Source of the DNA: Natronorubrum sulfidifaciens JCM 14089
GTDB taxonomy: Archaea > Halobacteriota > Halobacteria > Halobacteriales > Natrialbaceae
DNA: 51,657 bases
Assembly (NCBI RefSeq): GCF_000337735.1
Contig: NZ_AOHX01000029.1
Location: forward strand, 1-51,657
Reading direction: 5' to 3'
Every line of letters starts with the position of its first letter. Within the stretch, counting starts at the first letter, position 1. Both the position numbers and the translations under genes were made by a program. Shown one piece after another: positions 8,506 to 16,481 of this stretch. The notes below the pieces were generated by a model. It had not been told where the DNA came from. It ran no database searches and saw nothing but the letters and a program-made list of their open reading frames with translations.

Positions 8506-9087
8506 ATGCATCTCGAGCCAGCGACCACGGCCGTCGTCGTCGTCGACATGCAAAACGGCTTCTGTCATCCTGACGGCTCGCTGTACGCGCCGGGCAGCGA
8601 GGCGGTCATCGAGCCGATCGCTGCCCTCATCGAGCGGGCCCGCGACGCCGGCGCGTGGCTGGTCTACACGCGGGATGTCCACCCACCGGGACAGTTCGAC
8701 GACGCCCACTACTACGACGAGTTCGAACAGTGGGGCGAACACGTCCTCGAGGGCTCCTGGGAGGCAGAAATCGTCGACGGACTCCCGGCCGACGAGGCCG
8801 ATCTCGTCGTCGAAAAACACACCTACGACGCCTTTTACAATACGGAACTCGAGGGCTGGCTCAACGCCCGCGGGATACACGATCTGGTGATCTGTGGCAC
8901 CCTCGCCAACGTCTGTGTCCTCCATACTGGTGGCAGCGCAGGGATTCGTGACTTCCGGCCACTCATGGTCGACGACTGCATCGGTGCGATCGAAGACGAC
9001 CACCACGAGTACGCTTTAGACCACGCCGAGTGGTTGTTCGGCGAGATCGTCACGAGCGACGCCCTCGAGTTCGACAGCACGAAGTGA
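8506..9087 (+). CDS. Cysteine hydrolase, nicotinamidase/isochorismatase family
   Basis: 193 residues with the catalytic triad of the isochorismatase-like superfamily in place: D14 in VVVVDMQNGF, K104 in VVEKHTYDAF and nucleophile C137 in GTLANVCVLHT. The family cleaves amides or isochorismate through a covalent cysteine intermediate. The FYNTELEGWLNARGI segment and the nearby pncB and nadE make nicotinamidase (nicotinamide to nicotinate) the most likely reaction, which would feed pncB, but the sequence does not exclude another amide substrate. A GTTTTTA box lies about 30 bases before the ATG. The gene is divergent from the surface-protein operon. Confidence 0.85.
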   Translation: MHLEPATTAVVVVDMQNGFCHPDGSLYAPGSEAVIEPIAALIERARDAGAWLVYTRDVHPPGQFDDAHYYDEFEQWGEHVLEGSWEAEIVDGLPADEADLVVEKHTYDAFYNTELEGWLNARGIHDLVICGTLANVCVLHTGGSAGIRDFRPLMVDDCIGAIEDDHHEYALDHAEWLFGEIVTSDALEFDSTK

Positions 9088-9122
9088 GAGCGTTTTCAAC
9101 GCGGCCCTTCCAATGAGGTGGT

Positions 9123-9251
9123 ATGGACACCCATCGGTCCGCACGGAGACTGGATCTCGATCGAACGGCGCTATTGCCGGGCGAGCCGTCGACCAACTAC
9201 CCAGTAACGGAGCCGACAGTCGACAGCACTGCACGCGAGTGGTCGACATGA
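9123..9251 (+). CDS. Possible small ORF overlapping the next gene (ATGA)
   Basis: A 42-residue frame starting MDTHRSARRLDLD. It is not recognised as any family. Its support is indirect: it fills the space after the hydrolase gene, its third codon positions are GC-rich, and its TGA stop overlaps the ATG of the following membrane ORF as ATGA, the typical sign of translational coupling. The composition is polar with no membrane segment. It could be random, since GC-rich DNA carries many open frames. Confidence 0.3.
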   Translation: MDTHRSARRLDLDRTALLPGEPSTNYPVTEPTVDSTAREWST

Positions 9252-9409
9252 GTTCGCGCCGACTGCGCTCGATGTATCTTCTCGGCATCGGGCTGAACGC
9301 GATCGCATTGGTGTATGCCGCCATGGACGGTTCGCCGCTGTTCGCGGGGACGTTCGGCCTCGTTATGGTCTATCTCGGCGTGCGCTACTGGATGGTGACG
9401 AACGAGTGA
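9248..9409 (+). CDS. Small two-helix membrane protein
   Basis: 53 residues, starting MSSRRLRSMYLLGIGLNAI. Two hydrophobic stretches (about residues 9-25 and 30-48) separated by DGSPLF suggest a helical hairpin in the membrane with both ends inside; SSRRLR at the N-terminus is a positive-inside signal. It resembles many unnamed short haloarchaeal membrane proteins and no function can be assigned. The frame is open upstream to 9113, but that part looks non-coding, and the ATGA overlap with the ORF before it supports the start at 9248. The stop codon is followed after one base by an inverted-repeat element. Confidence 0.55.
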   Translation: MSSRRLRSMYLLGIGLNAIALVYAAMDGSPLFAGTFGLVMVYLGVRYWMVTNE

Positions 9410-9410
9410 T

Positions 9411-9570
9411 ACTGTCGGACAGCAGTCAGTAAGAAGTCGGTCTCGAATTCGCGGCCGTTGAGCAACCCCGTGGGTTGCGATGCCCAGCAGAACGCAGCCG
9501 TTCTGCGGACGTCTCCGAGGGTGACGGCCGCAGGAGCGTGATCGATCTTCGAATAGTGCTGTCCGACAGT
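9411..9570. mobile_element. 160-bp MITE-like element with perfect 14-bp TIRs
   Basis: ACTGTCGGACAGCA at 9411-9424 is repeated as its exact reverse complement TGCTGTCCGACAGT at 9557-9570. Inside lie three more stems: GCGGCCGT 9451-9458 with ACGGCCGC 9524-9531, GCAACCC 9462-9468 with GGGTTGC 9472-9478, and GCAGAACG 9487-9494 with CGTTCTGC 9499-9506. The whole unit can fold as a branched cruciform or as a structured RNA. It has no coding capacity, so it fits a non-autonomous transposon. No clear target-site duplication is visible, and it begins one base after a stop codon. Confidence 0.72.
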
Positions 9571-9656
9571 CTGGGCCATCCTGAGACTCGCTGACACTAA
9601 AAGCGTGTCCGACTGCAGGTGAGGTCGTATCCCGCTGGATATCGAAGCCGAATCCA

Positions 9657-9824
9657 ATGCTCGAGTCGGTTCCAGTCTCCGTCGAAGCAGCGATCTACCT
9701 CTACTTCGTCGCCGTGGCTGCGATTGGCTGTTATCTCCACGGACGGCTCTGGCTCGGCCATCGGGGCCGGAACCGCACGAGTGATTCGAAGCGAGCGACC
9801 ACCCAAACTGACGAGGGGACCTGA
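9657..9824 (+). CDS. Small single-pass membrane protein (hypothetical)
   Basis: 55 residues, starting MLESVPVSVEAAIYLYFVAV. One hydrophobic helix (about residues 11-30) is followed by a basic stretch GRLWLGHRGRNR and a polar tail ending TQTDEGT, so the C-terminus should be cytoplasmic. Third-position GC is high across the frame, which supports coding. It converges with the thioesterase gene at 9860 and lies downstream of the 160-bp inverted-repeat element. Not recognised; function unknown. Confidence 0.45.
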   Translation: MLESVPVSVEAAIYLYFVAVAAIGCYLHGRLWLGHRGRNRTSDSKRATTQTDEGT

Positions 9825-9859
9825 CCAGACGGCTGCATCGCCTCGAGACGGATCGCCGC

Positions 9860-10345
9860 TTATTCGGGCCGGAAGATACGAAACGCACCCTGTCCAGTCG
9901 CGACTTCTCGTGTCTCGCCGTCAGGTGTGGTGCTCTCGACCATGATCTCGCTGACGCCGACGCTGCCGCCGACACGGATCACGTTCGCCGTCGCGACGAG
10001 GTCGCCGACCGCAGGACGGAGATAGTTGACGTTCAGGTTGATCGTCGCGATCCGTGCATCGAAGGGGTTGTCCATGGCCGTCCGCAGGGCGAGGCCACCT
10101 GCCGTGTCAATCAGCGTCGCAGCGATCCCGCCGTGGAGATCCGCTCGCCCGTCACCCGACGGAGTCGGTCGCTTGTTGCTCAGTTTCTCGTCGTACGGCA
10201 CCGACAGCGTCATCGTCCCCTCACCGATGTGTTCGACGGTCGTTCCGATCCACGAGAGGAACTCCTGATTCTCCTCGATGAAGTACTGGAGGAGATTCTC
10301 GAGATCGGCGAACTCCTCGGGAGTGGGCTGCGTGTCGTCGGTCAT
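9860..10345 (-). CDS. PaaI-type hotdog thioesterase
   Basis: 161 residues of the PaaI/YdiI-like hotdog thioesterase family, expected to hydrolyse an acyl- or aryl-CoA in the cytoplasm. The helix signature LHGGIAATLIDTAGGLAL lies at about residues 71-88, with the glycine pair and the aspartate that usually supports catalysis, followed by INLNVNYLRPAVGDLVATANVIRVGGS, the typical central strands. A CTCTTTAC box lies about 27 bases upstream of the ATG. The substrate is unknown; there is no linked phenylacetate pathway gene. Confidence 0.88.
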   Translation of the reverse strand: MTDDTQPTPEEFADLENLLQYFIEENQEFLSWIGTTVEHIGEGTMTLSVPYDEKLSNKRPTPSGDGRADLHGGIAATLIDTAGGLALRTAMDNPFDARIATINLNVNYLRPAVGDLVATANVIRVGGSVGVSEIMVESTTPDGETREVATGQGAFRIFRPE

Positions 10346-10449
10346 GCCCTGTGGTCTGCTATCGACGCTCTTTACGGCTACGTTTCTCGATTGTCACGTT
10401 GTCGAGGGTTGATTCATGACATCGTCGCTTATCCTCACCCCCTCCCCGT

Positions 10450-11319
10450 TCAGCGTCCAGCTCTCGAGCGAACCCGAACCCGAACCCGCTCGCCACGTTC
10501 GAACACACGATCCGGACAGATCAGCTTCGCGCCGAAGTCGGCGTCTCGAGCACAAAACAGCGACAGGCCGGTGATCGCCTCGCCGTTGGCCGTGACCACG
10601 ACGTCGTCCCACGTGATCGTGCGGCCGTCGGCGACGCCGAGTCGGTCGCTGTTCAACGAGACGATTCCGTCCTGACCGGCACCGTGAACCCCGCCACCAT
10701 CGTAGTGTGGAAGCCCGCCGTCGAGAACGCCACCATCATCCGCCCGAACACCGGCGAACGCCTCGCCCGGTGCGGGATGTGTCGGTGCATCGAGGACGGC
10801 GTATGTCTCGCCAGTCGCGACGACCGTTCCGGTGCCGTCCCACGCGAGCGGGCGAACGTCGACACCTACCTCGAGTGGGAGCGACCCCGACGCGCGGTGA
10901 AGGTTCTGGTCGGGCCGGCGAAAGCCGACGTGGAGGTGGTTGTCGACCCACGGGGCAAAGAAGCCGGCCCGGACGAGGTCGCCCAGTGACTCGCCCCGCT
11001 CGACGTGCTGGCCCGCCTCGACGGACGGGTTGACGTGGAGAATCCGGACGACGAGTCCCTCGAGGGTGGCCGGGCTGTCACACTCGAGGAGGATCAAGTA
11101 ATCGTGTTCGGCCGCGTAGGGTTTCGACGGCGCGCGAACGGCTCTGGTCTCGCGGACGGTTCCGGAAACGGGACTGGGCGCGGCGGTCGTCCGGCCGTCC
11201 CGGAGCGTCCCGGGATAGAGGTCGATCGCACATCCCTCATCGTGGGCGGGATACGGCGAGTTGTACAGCGAGAAGCGTTCGTACTGTTCGAGCGTCGTCT
11301 CGGGGAGCGTCACGGCCAT
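10450..11319 (-). CDS. M23/LytM-like beta-barrel protein
   Basis: 289 residues without a signal peptide. The pattern HDEGCAIDLYPG near residues 26-37, a central HVERGESLGDLV segment and NHLHVGFR near residue 130 resemble the HxxxxD...HxH zinc-site layout and the duplicated-hybrid barrel of M23 peptidases. Haloarchaea lack murein, so a peptidoglycan role is excluded by biology, and a peptidase or a biotinyl/lipoyl-like carrier fold are both possible. The C-terminal part (ITWDDVVVTANGEAITGLSLFCA) is a separate unrecognised region ending in an arginine-rich tail. It is divergent from the lipoate-ligase-like gene at 11381, with only 61 bases between. Confidence 0.65.
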   Translation of the reverse strand: MAVTLPETTLEQYERFSLYNSPYPAHDEGCAIDLYPGTLRDGRTTAAPSPVSGTVRETRAVRAPSKPYAAEHDYLILLECDSPATLEGLVVRILHVNPSVEAGQHVERGESLGDLVRAGFFAPWVDNHLHVGFRRPDQNLHRASGSLPLEVGVDVRPLAWDGTGTVVATGETYAVLDAPTHPAPGEAFAGVRADDGGVLDGGLPHYDGGGVHGAGQDGIVSLNSDRLGVADGRTITWDDVVVTANGEAITGLSLFCARDADFGAKLICPDRVFERGERVRVRVRSRAGR

Positions 11320-11380
11320 CGTCTGTCTGGTTCGACTGGGCAGCGGGAGCGTTTAGGTCCATCGGGTGCAAACGGTGGCT

Positions 11381-12097
11381 ATGCGAGTACTCCGGGGCCG
11401 TGCGGCGACGATCGAAGCCGACCGTGAGGTGAGCGACGACCTCCTCTCGGCGGCTGCCGACGGCGAGCCAGCCGTCCGCGTCTGGACGCCCCACCAACAG
11501 GTCGCGTTCGGCCGCCGGGACCGACGGCTCGAGGGTTACGGCGACGCTGCCGAATTCGCCCGCGAACGTGGCTTCCCACCCGTCGAGCGAGCCGTCGGTG
11601 GGCGCGCGGTCGCCTACGACGGCGAGACGACGCTCGCGTTCGTCCGCGCCGAACCGGCCGCGGACTTCCGTCGCGGGACGACCGCCCGGTACAAGCGGAC
11701 CACAGCCGCCGTCGAACGGGCGCTTCGCTCGCTCGAGGCCGACCTCGAGGTCGTCGCCGGCGAGCCCGAGGACTCATTCTGTCCGGGGACTCACTCGCTG
11801 TCGGTCGTCGGACCGAACGGCCGACGGCGGAAGATCGCTGGCCTCGCCCAGCGGGTCACACAGGACGCCGCCGTCGTCGCCGGCATCGTCCTCGTCGAGA
11901 GCCACGACAGCCTCAAAACCGTCCTCGAGGGTGTGTATGACCGACTCGACGTCGCGTTCGAACCCGCGTCGGTCGGTGCCGTTACAGCCGGCGACGCGTC
12001 AGACCCGGCTGTCGTTCGCACAGCACTGGAGGACGCCCTCATCGGCGAGGGGGCGACGGACATCGCCATCGACGCCATCGGCGAAGACGGCGAGTGA
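11381..12097 (+). CDS. Lipoate-protein ligase A family protein
   Basis: 238 residues of the BirA/LplA superfamily, which attaches lipoate or octanoate to carrier lysines. Visible: WTPHQQVAFGRRD, the family glycine motif VERAVGGRAVAYDGETTLAF (consensus RRxxGGGAVxHD), DSFCPGTHSLSV and RKIAGLAQRVTQDAAVVAGIVLV, the KIAG segment with the presumed ligand lysine. The family arginine pair is VER here and the histidine is replaced, so octanoyltransferase or another acyl-transfer role is possible. The ATG at 11381 was preferred to a GTG at 11366 because GTTTAG at 11351-11356 gives a leaderless start there. Confidence 0.82.
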   Translation: MRVLRGRAATIEADREVSDDLLSAAADGEPAVRVWTPHQQVAFGRRDRRLEGYGDAAEFARERGFPPVERAVGGRAVAYDGETTLAFVRAEPAADFRRGTTARYKRTTAAVERALRSLEADLEVVAGEPEDSFCPGTHSLSVVGPNGRRRKIAGLAQRVTQDAAVVAGIVLVESHDSLKTVLEGVYDRLDVAFEPASVGAVTAGDASDPAVVRTALEDALIGEGATDIAIDAIGEDGE

Positions 12098-12182
12098 TGA
12101 GAGTGCAGGTAACGTTTTTCCGCTTGGCGTCTTCGAACTCGAGTATGCACGCTCGAGTGCCACCGGCCGTGGAGGGGAGTCG

Positions 12183-12695
12183 ATGACCGACGATCGGCCC
12201 GACGAAGCAGGAGTACGCTGGACGGAGCTCCTCGAGGATGCGACGACCATCGCCGAGGAGTACCGGGAGAACGGCTGGGATGCGATCGTCTTGGAGCCGA
12301 CCGCGATCTCACCGATCGAACGCGCAGATCGGCTCGGGCTCGATGTCGTGGTCTCGAGCGAAGCCTACGACCTCGTTGAGGCGCTCGTCGAGGACGGCGA
12401 TGTCACCATCACCGCTGCCGACGTCTACTACCGGCCACCGGAACGCGACGCACACGAACGGATCGCCCTCGTCGTCGAGCGCGACGACGAGCGGGAAACG
12501 GCGATTTTCGTCCCGTTGACCTACAATCTCGACGACTCTCGATCCGTCTTCGAGACGGCGCTTGCCGAGGAGGAACTGCTGGTTTACGTCACGGCGGCGA
12601 CCGACGCCGAGGCCGACCGCTGGGTCAGCTTCTCACACGAAGACCCCTCGCTGTTCCTCGAGGAAGCGGACGTTCGAAGCTGGGGCGAGCAGTAG
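12183..12695 (+). CDS. Haloarchaeal hypothetical protein
   Basis: 170 residues, highly acidic and soluble, beginning MTDDRPDEAGVRWTELLEDA. It reads as a compact alpha/beta protein: TTIAEEYRENGWDAIVLEP, then AEDRL-type helices and strands such as ERIALVVERDDERETAIFVP and ELLVYVTAATDAEADRWVSF. No catalytic motif is visible and I do not recognise the family with confidence, although close homologues are expected across haloarchaea. It follows the lipoate-ligase-like gene by 85 bases on the same strand and may be co-transcribed. Confidence 0.75.
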   Translation: MTDDRPDEAGVRWTELLEDATTIAEEYRENGWDAIVLEPTAISPIERADRLGLDVVVSSEAYDLVEALVEDGDVTITAADVYYRPPERDAHERIALVVERDDERETAIFVPLTYNLDDSRSVFETALAEEELLVYVTAATDAEADRWVSFSHEDPSLFLEEADVRSWGEQ

Positions 12696-12732
12696 CGCGC
12701 CGTCGACCGTACACGACTCACCGACGGGAGAG

Positions 12733-13767
12733 TTACTCGCGGAGCCACTCCAGCAGATCGCTGAGAGTGATCGGTTGTTGTGATGGCTCACCGCACGACC
12801 CGGACTCGAACGTTCCGTTGAGTGCCATCGAGTGGTCGTCGTAGTAGGCATAGAGGTTCTTTGGGGCCTCGTATCGACCACCGTAGTGTCCGACGGGGCC
12901 GGTCGTGTCGATGATATTGTCCTCGAGGTCGGTCGTAAACCGGATGTCATCACGCTCATAGATGGGCTCGCCATCGAGCCAGTATCGGACGATGCCGTCG
13001 TCGTTGGCCTCGCCGCCGGCCATCGTGTTTACACGGACGTAGTACTCGAACTCGTACCACACTCCCGATTCGATTTCGGGTGTAGCGAGCGCGTACGGTT
13101 CGCCGTCGATGAGATAATCGTGGTCGCCAACGCCATCATCGTCGCTCATGTGGTAGGTGTTCGAGAGGAGATGAAACGGTCCTTCGGGGTCAGTCTCTCG
13201 ACTGGTCACGTACAGCCGATTGCTCCAGCCGTTGGTCCCATCAGGGACGCCACCGCCAGCGCTCCCCTCGCCCAACGCGATTGCACAGTTCCAGAGTCGG
13301 CAGTTCGACGGCTGTCGCCCCTCCATCGACCAGTTGGAGTTGAGCGCAAAACTGACGCGTCCATTGAGTTCGACCAGCCCGTCGTCAAACTGGTAGTGCG
13401 TGCTCGCACCCCAGTGATCGTCTTCACGAATCCGCAGCTGAAGGGCCGTTTCCCCAGTGTTGGTCGGACTCGAAACGAACGAAAGGTTGTCGGGATCGCC
13501 GTTCGACAGCCAGTAGACGTCGTCCCAGCTGTCGTAGTCGTCGTACTCGAGGGTAATTACTTCATCCGCATCCGGCCCGTCACACGCCGCGCTCGCCCTG
13601 TCAACTGCCGTGCCTGTACCGCCGAGCAGACTGCCGGCACCCAAGAGCCCACCCAGACGAAGCGTTCGTCGTCTGGTCACGCCGTCGGACGCCGTCGATA
13701 CCCTCGCGTCAGTTCGGTCGCAATCGCCTGATCCGTGCCCATCACGGGAGTTAGTGATCGTCTCCAT
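12733..13767 (-). CDS. Tat-exported protein with polysaccharide-lyase-like (PL14-like) domain
   Basis: 344 residues. A twin-arginine signal VTRRRTLRLGGLLGAGSLLG near residues 29-48 is followed by an alanine-rich cleavage region, so the protein should be exported folded. The mature part resembles secreted beta-jelly-roll lyases: LRIREDDHWGASTHYQF, RVSFALNSNWSMEG, YEFEYYVRVNTM and DGIVRYWLDGEPIYERDDI, the last similar to the DGxxxxWxDG strand pair of PL14-type alginate/glucuronan lyases. Substrate and activity are inferred from fold resemblance only. The tail QPITLSDLLEWLRE is a short helix after a cysteine-containing linker. The upstream region has an AT-rich TTTTGATACTATTA box for the promoter. 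Confidence 0.62.
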   Translation of the reverse strand: METITNSRDGHGSGDCDRTDARVSTASDGVTRRRTLRLGGLLGAGSLLGGTGTAVDRASAACDGPDADEVITLEYDDYDSWDDVYWLSNGDPDNLSFVSSPTNTGETALQLRIREDDHWGASTHYQFDDGLVELNGRVSFALNSNWSMEGRQPSNCRLWNCAIALGEGSAGGGVPDGTNGWSNRLYVTSRETDPEGPFHLLSNTYHMSDDDGVGDHDYLIDGEPYALATPEIESGVWYEFEYYVRVNTMAGGEANDDGIVRYWLDGEPIYERDDIRFTTDLEDNIIDTTGPVGHYGGRYEAPKNLYAYYDDHSMALNGTFESGSCGEPSQQPITLSDLLEWLRE

Positions 13768-14006
13768 CCGAACTGGAGTAGCCGCGCATCGGTAATAGTA
13801 TCAAAACCACTACCTGAAAATAACCACACCATCACTGACCGCGACGAACAGTTGTCGATACTGGGACAGTACGCGTCGCGTGACTGTCATCGCAGCTACT
13901 ACCTGCGGGCGTGGGTCGCCGTACTAAATCCGAGTCGGCCACCTGAAATCGCACGCTACTGCTACAGGCAGACCGTTGGGCCGTGTACAACAGTCCTGTG
14001 GGCCGG

Positions 14007-14651
14007 CTACTCCTCGTCTTGGGCTCGCAGTTCCTCGCTTGCCTCACGGACTTCTCGCATCACACTCGAGATCCGTTCTTCAGCCTCGAGTTCCTCCTCG
14101 ACAGAGAGGTCGACGCCTTCGACCTCGAGGAGGAATTTGGCGACTTCGGTCGATTCGTACATCACGTCATCGAGTTCTTCGGCGGTGAAGAAATCACACA
14201 TCGCGCCGTAGAGGAAGGTCGCCCCTGCCTTGCGGACTTTCTCCTCGAAGGAGGCTCGAGCCTGATTGACCGCCTGTGGCGTGTAGGTATCGGTCATGAA
14301 GGGGACGAGTTCGGGCAGATTCTCGCCGATTTTGGTCATCTCGACGCCGGTTTCGGTCCGGAAATCGGAACAGAGGCGGGCGATTGCCCACTCTCGAGCG
14401 GTGACGTAGGTCCGGTCGCGAAGGAACTCGTTGACCCGGTCGTACTGTGCCCCGTCCATCTTTGTGAACCGCGCGTATTTCTGGACGTCCGCGGGCGGCT
14501 CGTCTGCGTCCGGCTCGGGGTCCGGGACGCCCGGCATCGTGTCGTCTGTGTCGTCAGTCCCTGCGGTCTCAGTACTCGTCTCCGTCTCGGCGTCGGCTGT
14601 GGCGTCCGAGTCGGCATCGAATCGGGAAGCGTCCAGTCCGTCCTCGTCCAT
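14007..14651 (-). CDS. DUF5806-like haloarchaeal protein
   Basis: 214 residues. The first 50 are a low-complexity acidic/threonine linker, then a conserved helical domain begins ADVQKYARFTKMDGAQYDRV, continuing with TYVTAREWAIARLCSDFRT and AGATFLYGAMCDFFTAEELD. I recall this as a haloarchaeal domain family (DUF5806); function unknown. The tail EVEGVDLSVEEELEAEERIS is a probable coiled coil. A GTG two codons upstream (14657) is possible, but the ATG at 14651 lies about 27 bases from a TTACG box. It is divergent from the thiolase gene. Confidence 0.78.
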   Translation of the reverse strand: MDEDGLDASRFDADSDATADAETETSTETAGTDDTDDTMPGVPDPEPDADEPPADVQKYARFTKMDGAQYDRVNEFLRDRTYVTAREWAIARLCSDFRTETGVEMTKIGENLPELVPFMTDTYTPQAVNQARASFEEKVRKAGATFLYGAMCDFFTAEELDDVMYESTEVAKFLLEVEGVDLSVEEELEAEERISSVMREVREASEELRAQDEE

Positions 14652-14807
14652 GGCCACGTGTTGGACCGTCGAACGTAAGGCTGTGAAGGTTTTCGACCGA
14701 CTGGTCGGGTGTCGATCCGAGGCCTCGAGAGAAAAGCAACTGTAAACCGTTTGTGTGTGTCTGTGAGTTCTGCCGGATTTAAGTTCGTCAGGGACATTCG
14801 GTAGTAT

Positions 14808-15944
14808 ATGTCACAGACGCCAGTCGTAGTCGAGGCAGTCCGGACTCCACAGGGGAAAGAAGACGGTGTGTACGCCGATGTCCGCAGTGAAGACCTCTCG
14901 GTGCCGTTGATCGACGAAATCCTCGCGGAGAGCGGCCTCTCGGGCGAGGAGATCGACGATCTGATGTGGGGCTGTGCCCAGCAACGCAGCGAGCAGGGGA
15001 ACAACATGGCCCGCGTCATCGCCTTGCTCTCCGAGTTGGGCGAGAGCGTCCCGGCAACGACGATCAACCGCTGGTGTGCCTCCTCGATGCAGTCAGTTAT
15101 CTCCGCCGCCGACGCCATCGCGGCCGGCAACCGCGACGCCATCATCGCTGGCGGCGTCGAGAACATGAGTCGTGTTCCGATGGGTGAGAACATGGGCAGC
15201 GTCCACCCACGAATGGCCGAACTCTACAACATTGGCGAACTCCAGATGGGGATGACCGCCGAGAAGGTCGCCGAAGAGTACGGCGTCAGCCGCGAACAAC
15301 AGGACGAGTACGCCGCCCGGAGCCAGCAACGCGCCACCGAAGCCACCGAAGAAGGCCGCTTCGACGACGAGATCGTCCCGATCGAAACCGAGGACGGCAC
15401 CGTCTCCGAAGACGAAGGCATCCGTCCCGGAACGACCGCCGAAAAACTCGGCGAACTCCCGACCGTCTTCAAATCCGACGGCACCGTCACACCCGGCAAC
15501 GCCTCTCAGATCTCCGACGGCGCATCGGCACTGTTGATTACGAGCGAAGCCTTCGCCGAGGAACACGACCTCGAGATCCTCGCCGAGGTCGGGATGAACA
15601 ACGTCGCCGGCGTCGACCCGACCGTGATGGGTGTCGGCCCGGTGCCCGCGACCGAAGGCTTACTCGAGCGAAACGGACGCGAGATCGACGACTACGATCT
15701 GGTCGAACTCAACGAGGCCTTCGCCAGTCAGGCGGTCTACTCACGCGACCAACTCGGGATCGATCCCGAGATCTTCAACGTCAACGGCGGTGCAATCGCG
15801 CTTGGCCACCCACTCGGCGCGTCGGGTGCTCGCCTTCCCGTCACCTTGATTCACGAACTCCAGAAACGCGGCGGCGGTCGCGGACTGGCGACGCTGTGTG
15901 TCGGCTTCGGGCAGGGGGCGGCGATCGAGTTCGACGTCAACTGA
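14808..15944 (+). CDS. Thiolase (acetyl-CoA C-acyltransferase)
   Basis: 378 residues, full length for thiolase. It condenses two acyl-CoAs or cleaves 3-ketoacyl-CoA. The nucleophilic cysteine is C90 in [12 protein letters not shown], the conserved histidine lies in [16 protein letters not shown] and the second cysteine is C364 in [11 protein letters not shown], so all three catalytic groups are present. NEAFASQA marks the thiolase-II region. A GATTTAAG box about 27 bases before the ATG indicates a leaderless mRNA. With the enoyl-CoA hydratase (403) and acyl-CoA ligase (23195) it may serve beta-oxidation, but they are not linked in an operon. Biosynthetic (acetoacetyl-CoA) use is equally possible. 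Confidence 0.94.
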   Translation: MSQTPVVVEAVRTPQGKEDGVYADVRSEDLSVPLIDEILAESGLSGEEIDDLMWGCAQQRSEQGNNMARVIALLSELGESVPATTINRWCASSMQSVISAADAIAAGNRDAIIAGGVENMSRVPMGENMGSVHPRMAELYNIGELQMGMTAEKVAEEYGVSREQQDEYAARSQQRATEATEEGRFDDEIVPIETEDGTVSEDEGIRPGTTAEKLGELPTVFKSDGTVTPGNASQISDGASALLITSEAFAEEHDLEILAEVGMNNVAGVDPTVMGVGPVPATEGLLERNGREIDDYDLVELNEAFASQAVYSRDQLGIDPEIFNVNGGAIALGHPLGASGARLPVTLIHELQKRGGGRGLATLCVGFGQGAAIEFDVN

Positions 15945-16013
15945 TACGGACCGTCGTTTCCAGCGACCTCGCGTGACCGGGTATTTAGATAGCTCCGGAC
16001 CGATACTCTCGGT

Positions 16014-16349
16014 ATGAGCACGCTACTGCTGGCGCTCCTCGTCGGCATCCCGCTCGCGTGGCATCTCGGGCTCACCGCCTTTACGTACTACGACGCCGGG
16101 AAAGTCGGTCTCGAGCCGCCGATGAAGTGGACAGCAATCACCTTCTGTATCCCGATTTTCGGCTTTTTCATCTACATCTTCGAGCGCAGCGAACTGTCCT
16201 ACGATCCGGAGACCGATCCCTACCGGGGGAACAACTTCAATATCCATCCCTCACGGGCCGACGACGCGCCGCTTCGCTCACGCGGTGACGACCGACTCTC
16301 GGTCGATGACGACGAGTGGGACAACCACGACGAAGACGAGTCACGCTAG
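16014..16349 (+). CDS. Small membrane protein with acidic tail
   Basis: 111 residues. Two membrane helices (about residues 2-24 and 40-56, the second rich in FGFFIYIF) are followed by a soluble, strongly acidic C-terminal tail with DPETDPYRGNNFNIHPSRAD. The pattern fits a phospholipase_D-nuclease-N-like/PLDc_N small membrane protein of two helices, but I cannot assign it firmly. A TATTTAGAT box about 27 bases upstream supports the ATG at 16014. It is a monocistronic unit between the thiolase and a remnant gene. Confidence 0.7.
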   Translation: MSTLLLALLVGIPLAWHLGLTAFTYYDAGKVGLEPPMKWTAITFCIPIFGFFIYIFERSELSYDPETDPYRGNNFNIHPSRADDAPLRSRGDDRLSVDDDEWDNHDEDESR

Positions 16350-16405
16350 CATCTGTGATCAGCGAGGGACGCGGTGACGACAGCCCTCGCCGTTGAACAC
16401 CGATG

Positions 16406-16481
16406 GTAGCCGCTGAACGTCGCTGTACACCTGATCGAACCACAGCTGTGCGATCAGTGTGGAAATCGTTTCAGTTGTTAC
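16406..16481. mobile_element. Short MITE/hairpin element, copy 1
   Basis: A 76-bp imperfect inverted repeat. The left arm starts GTAGCCGCTGAACGTCG and the right arm ends CGTTTCAGTTGTTAC; the inner arms share CTGATCG and CACAG in inverted order. The same arm sequences (CTGAACGTC, CTGTGCGAT, TTCAGTTGTTAC) occur at 51185-51401 with a longer centre, so this is a repeated family within the window. The right end supplies the last codons and stop of the broken gene that follows. Confidence 0.6.
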
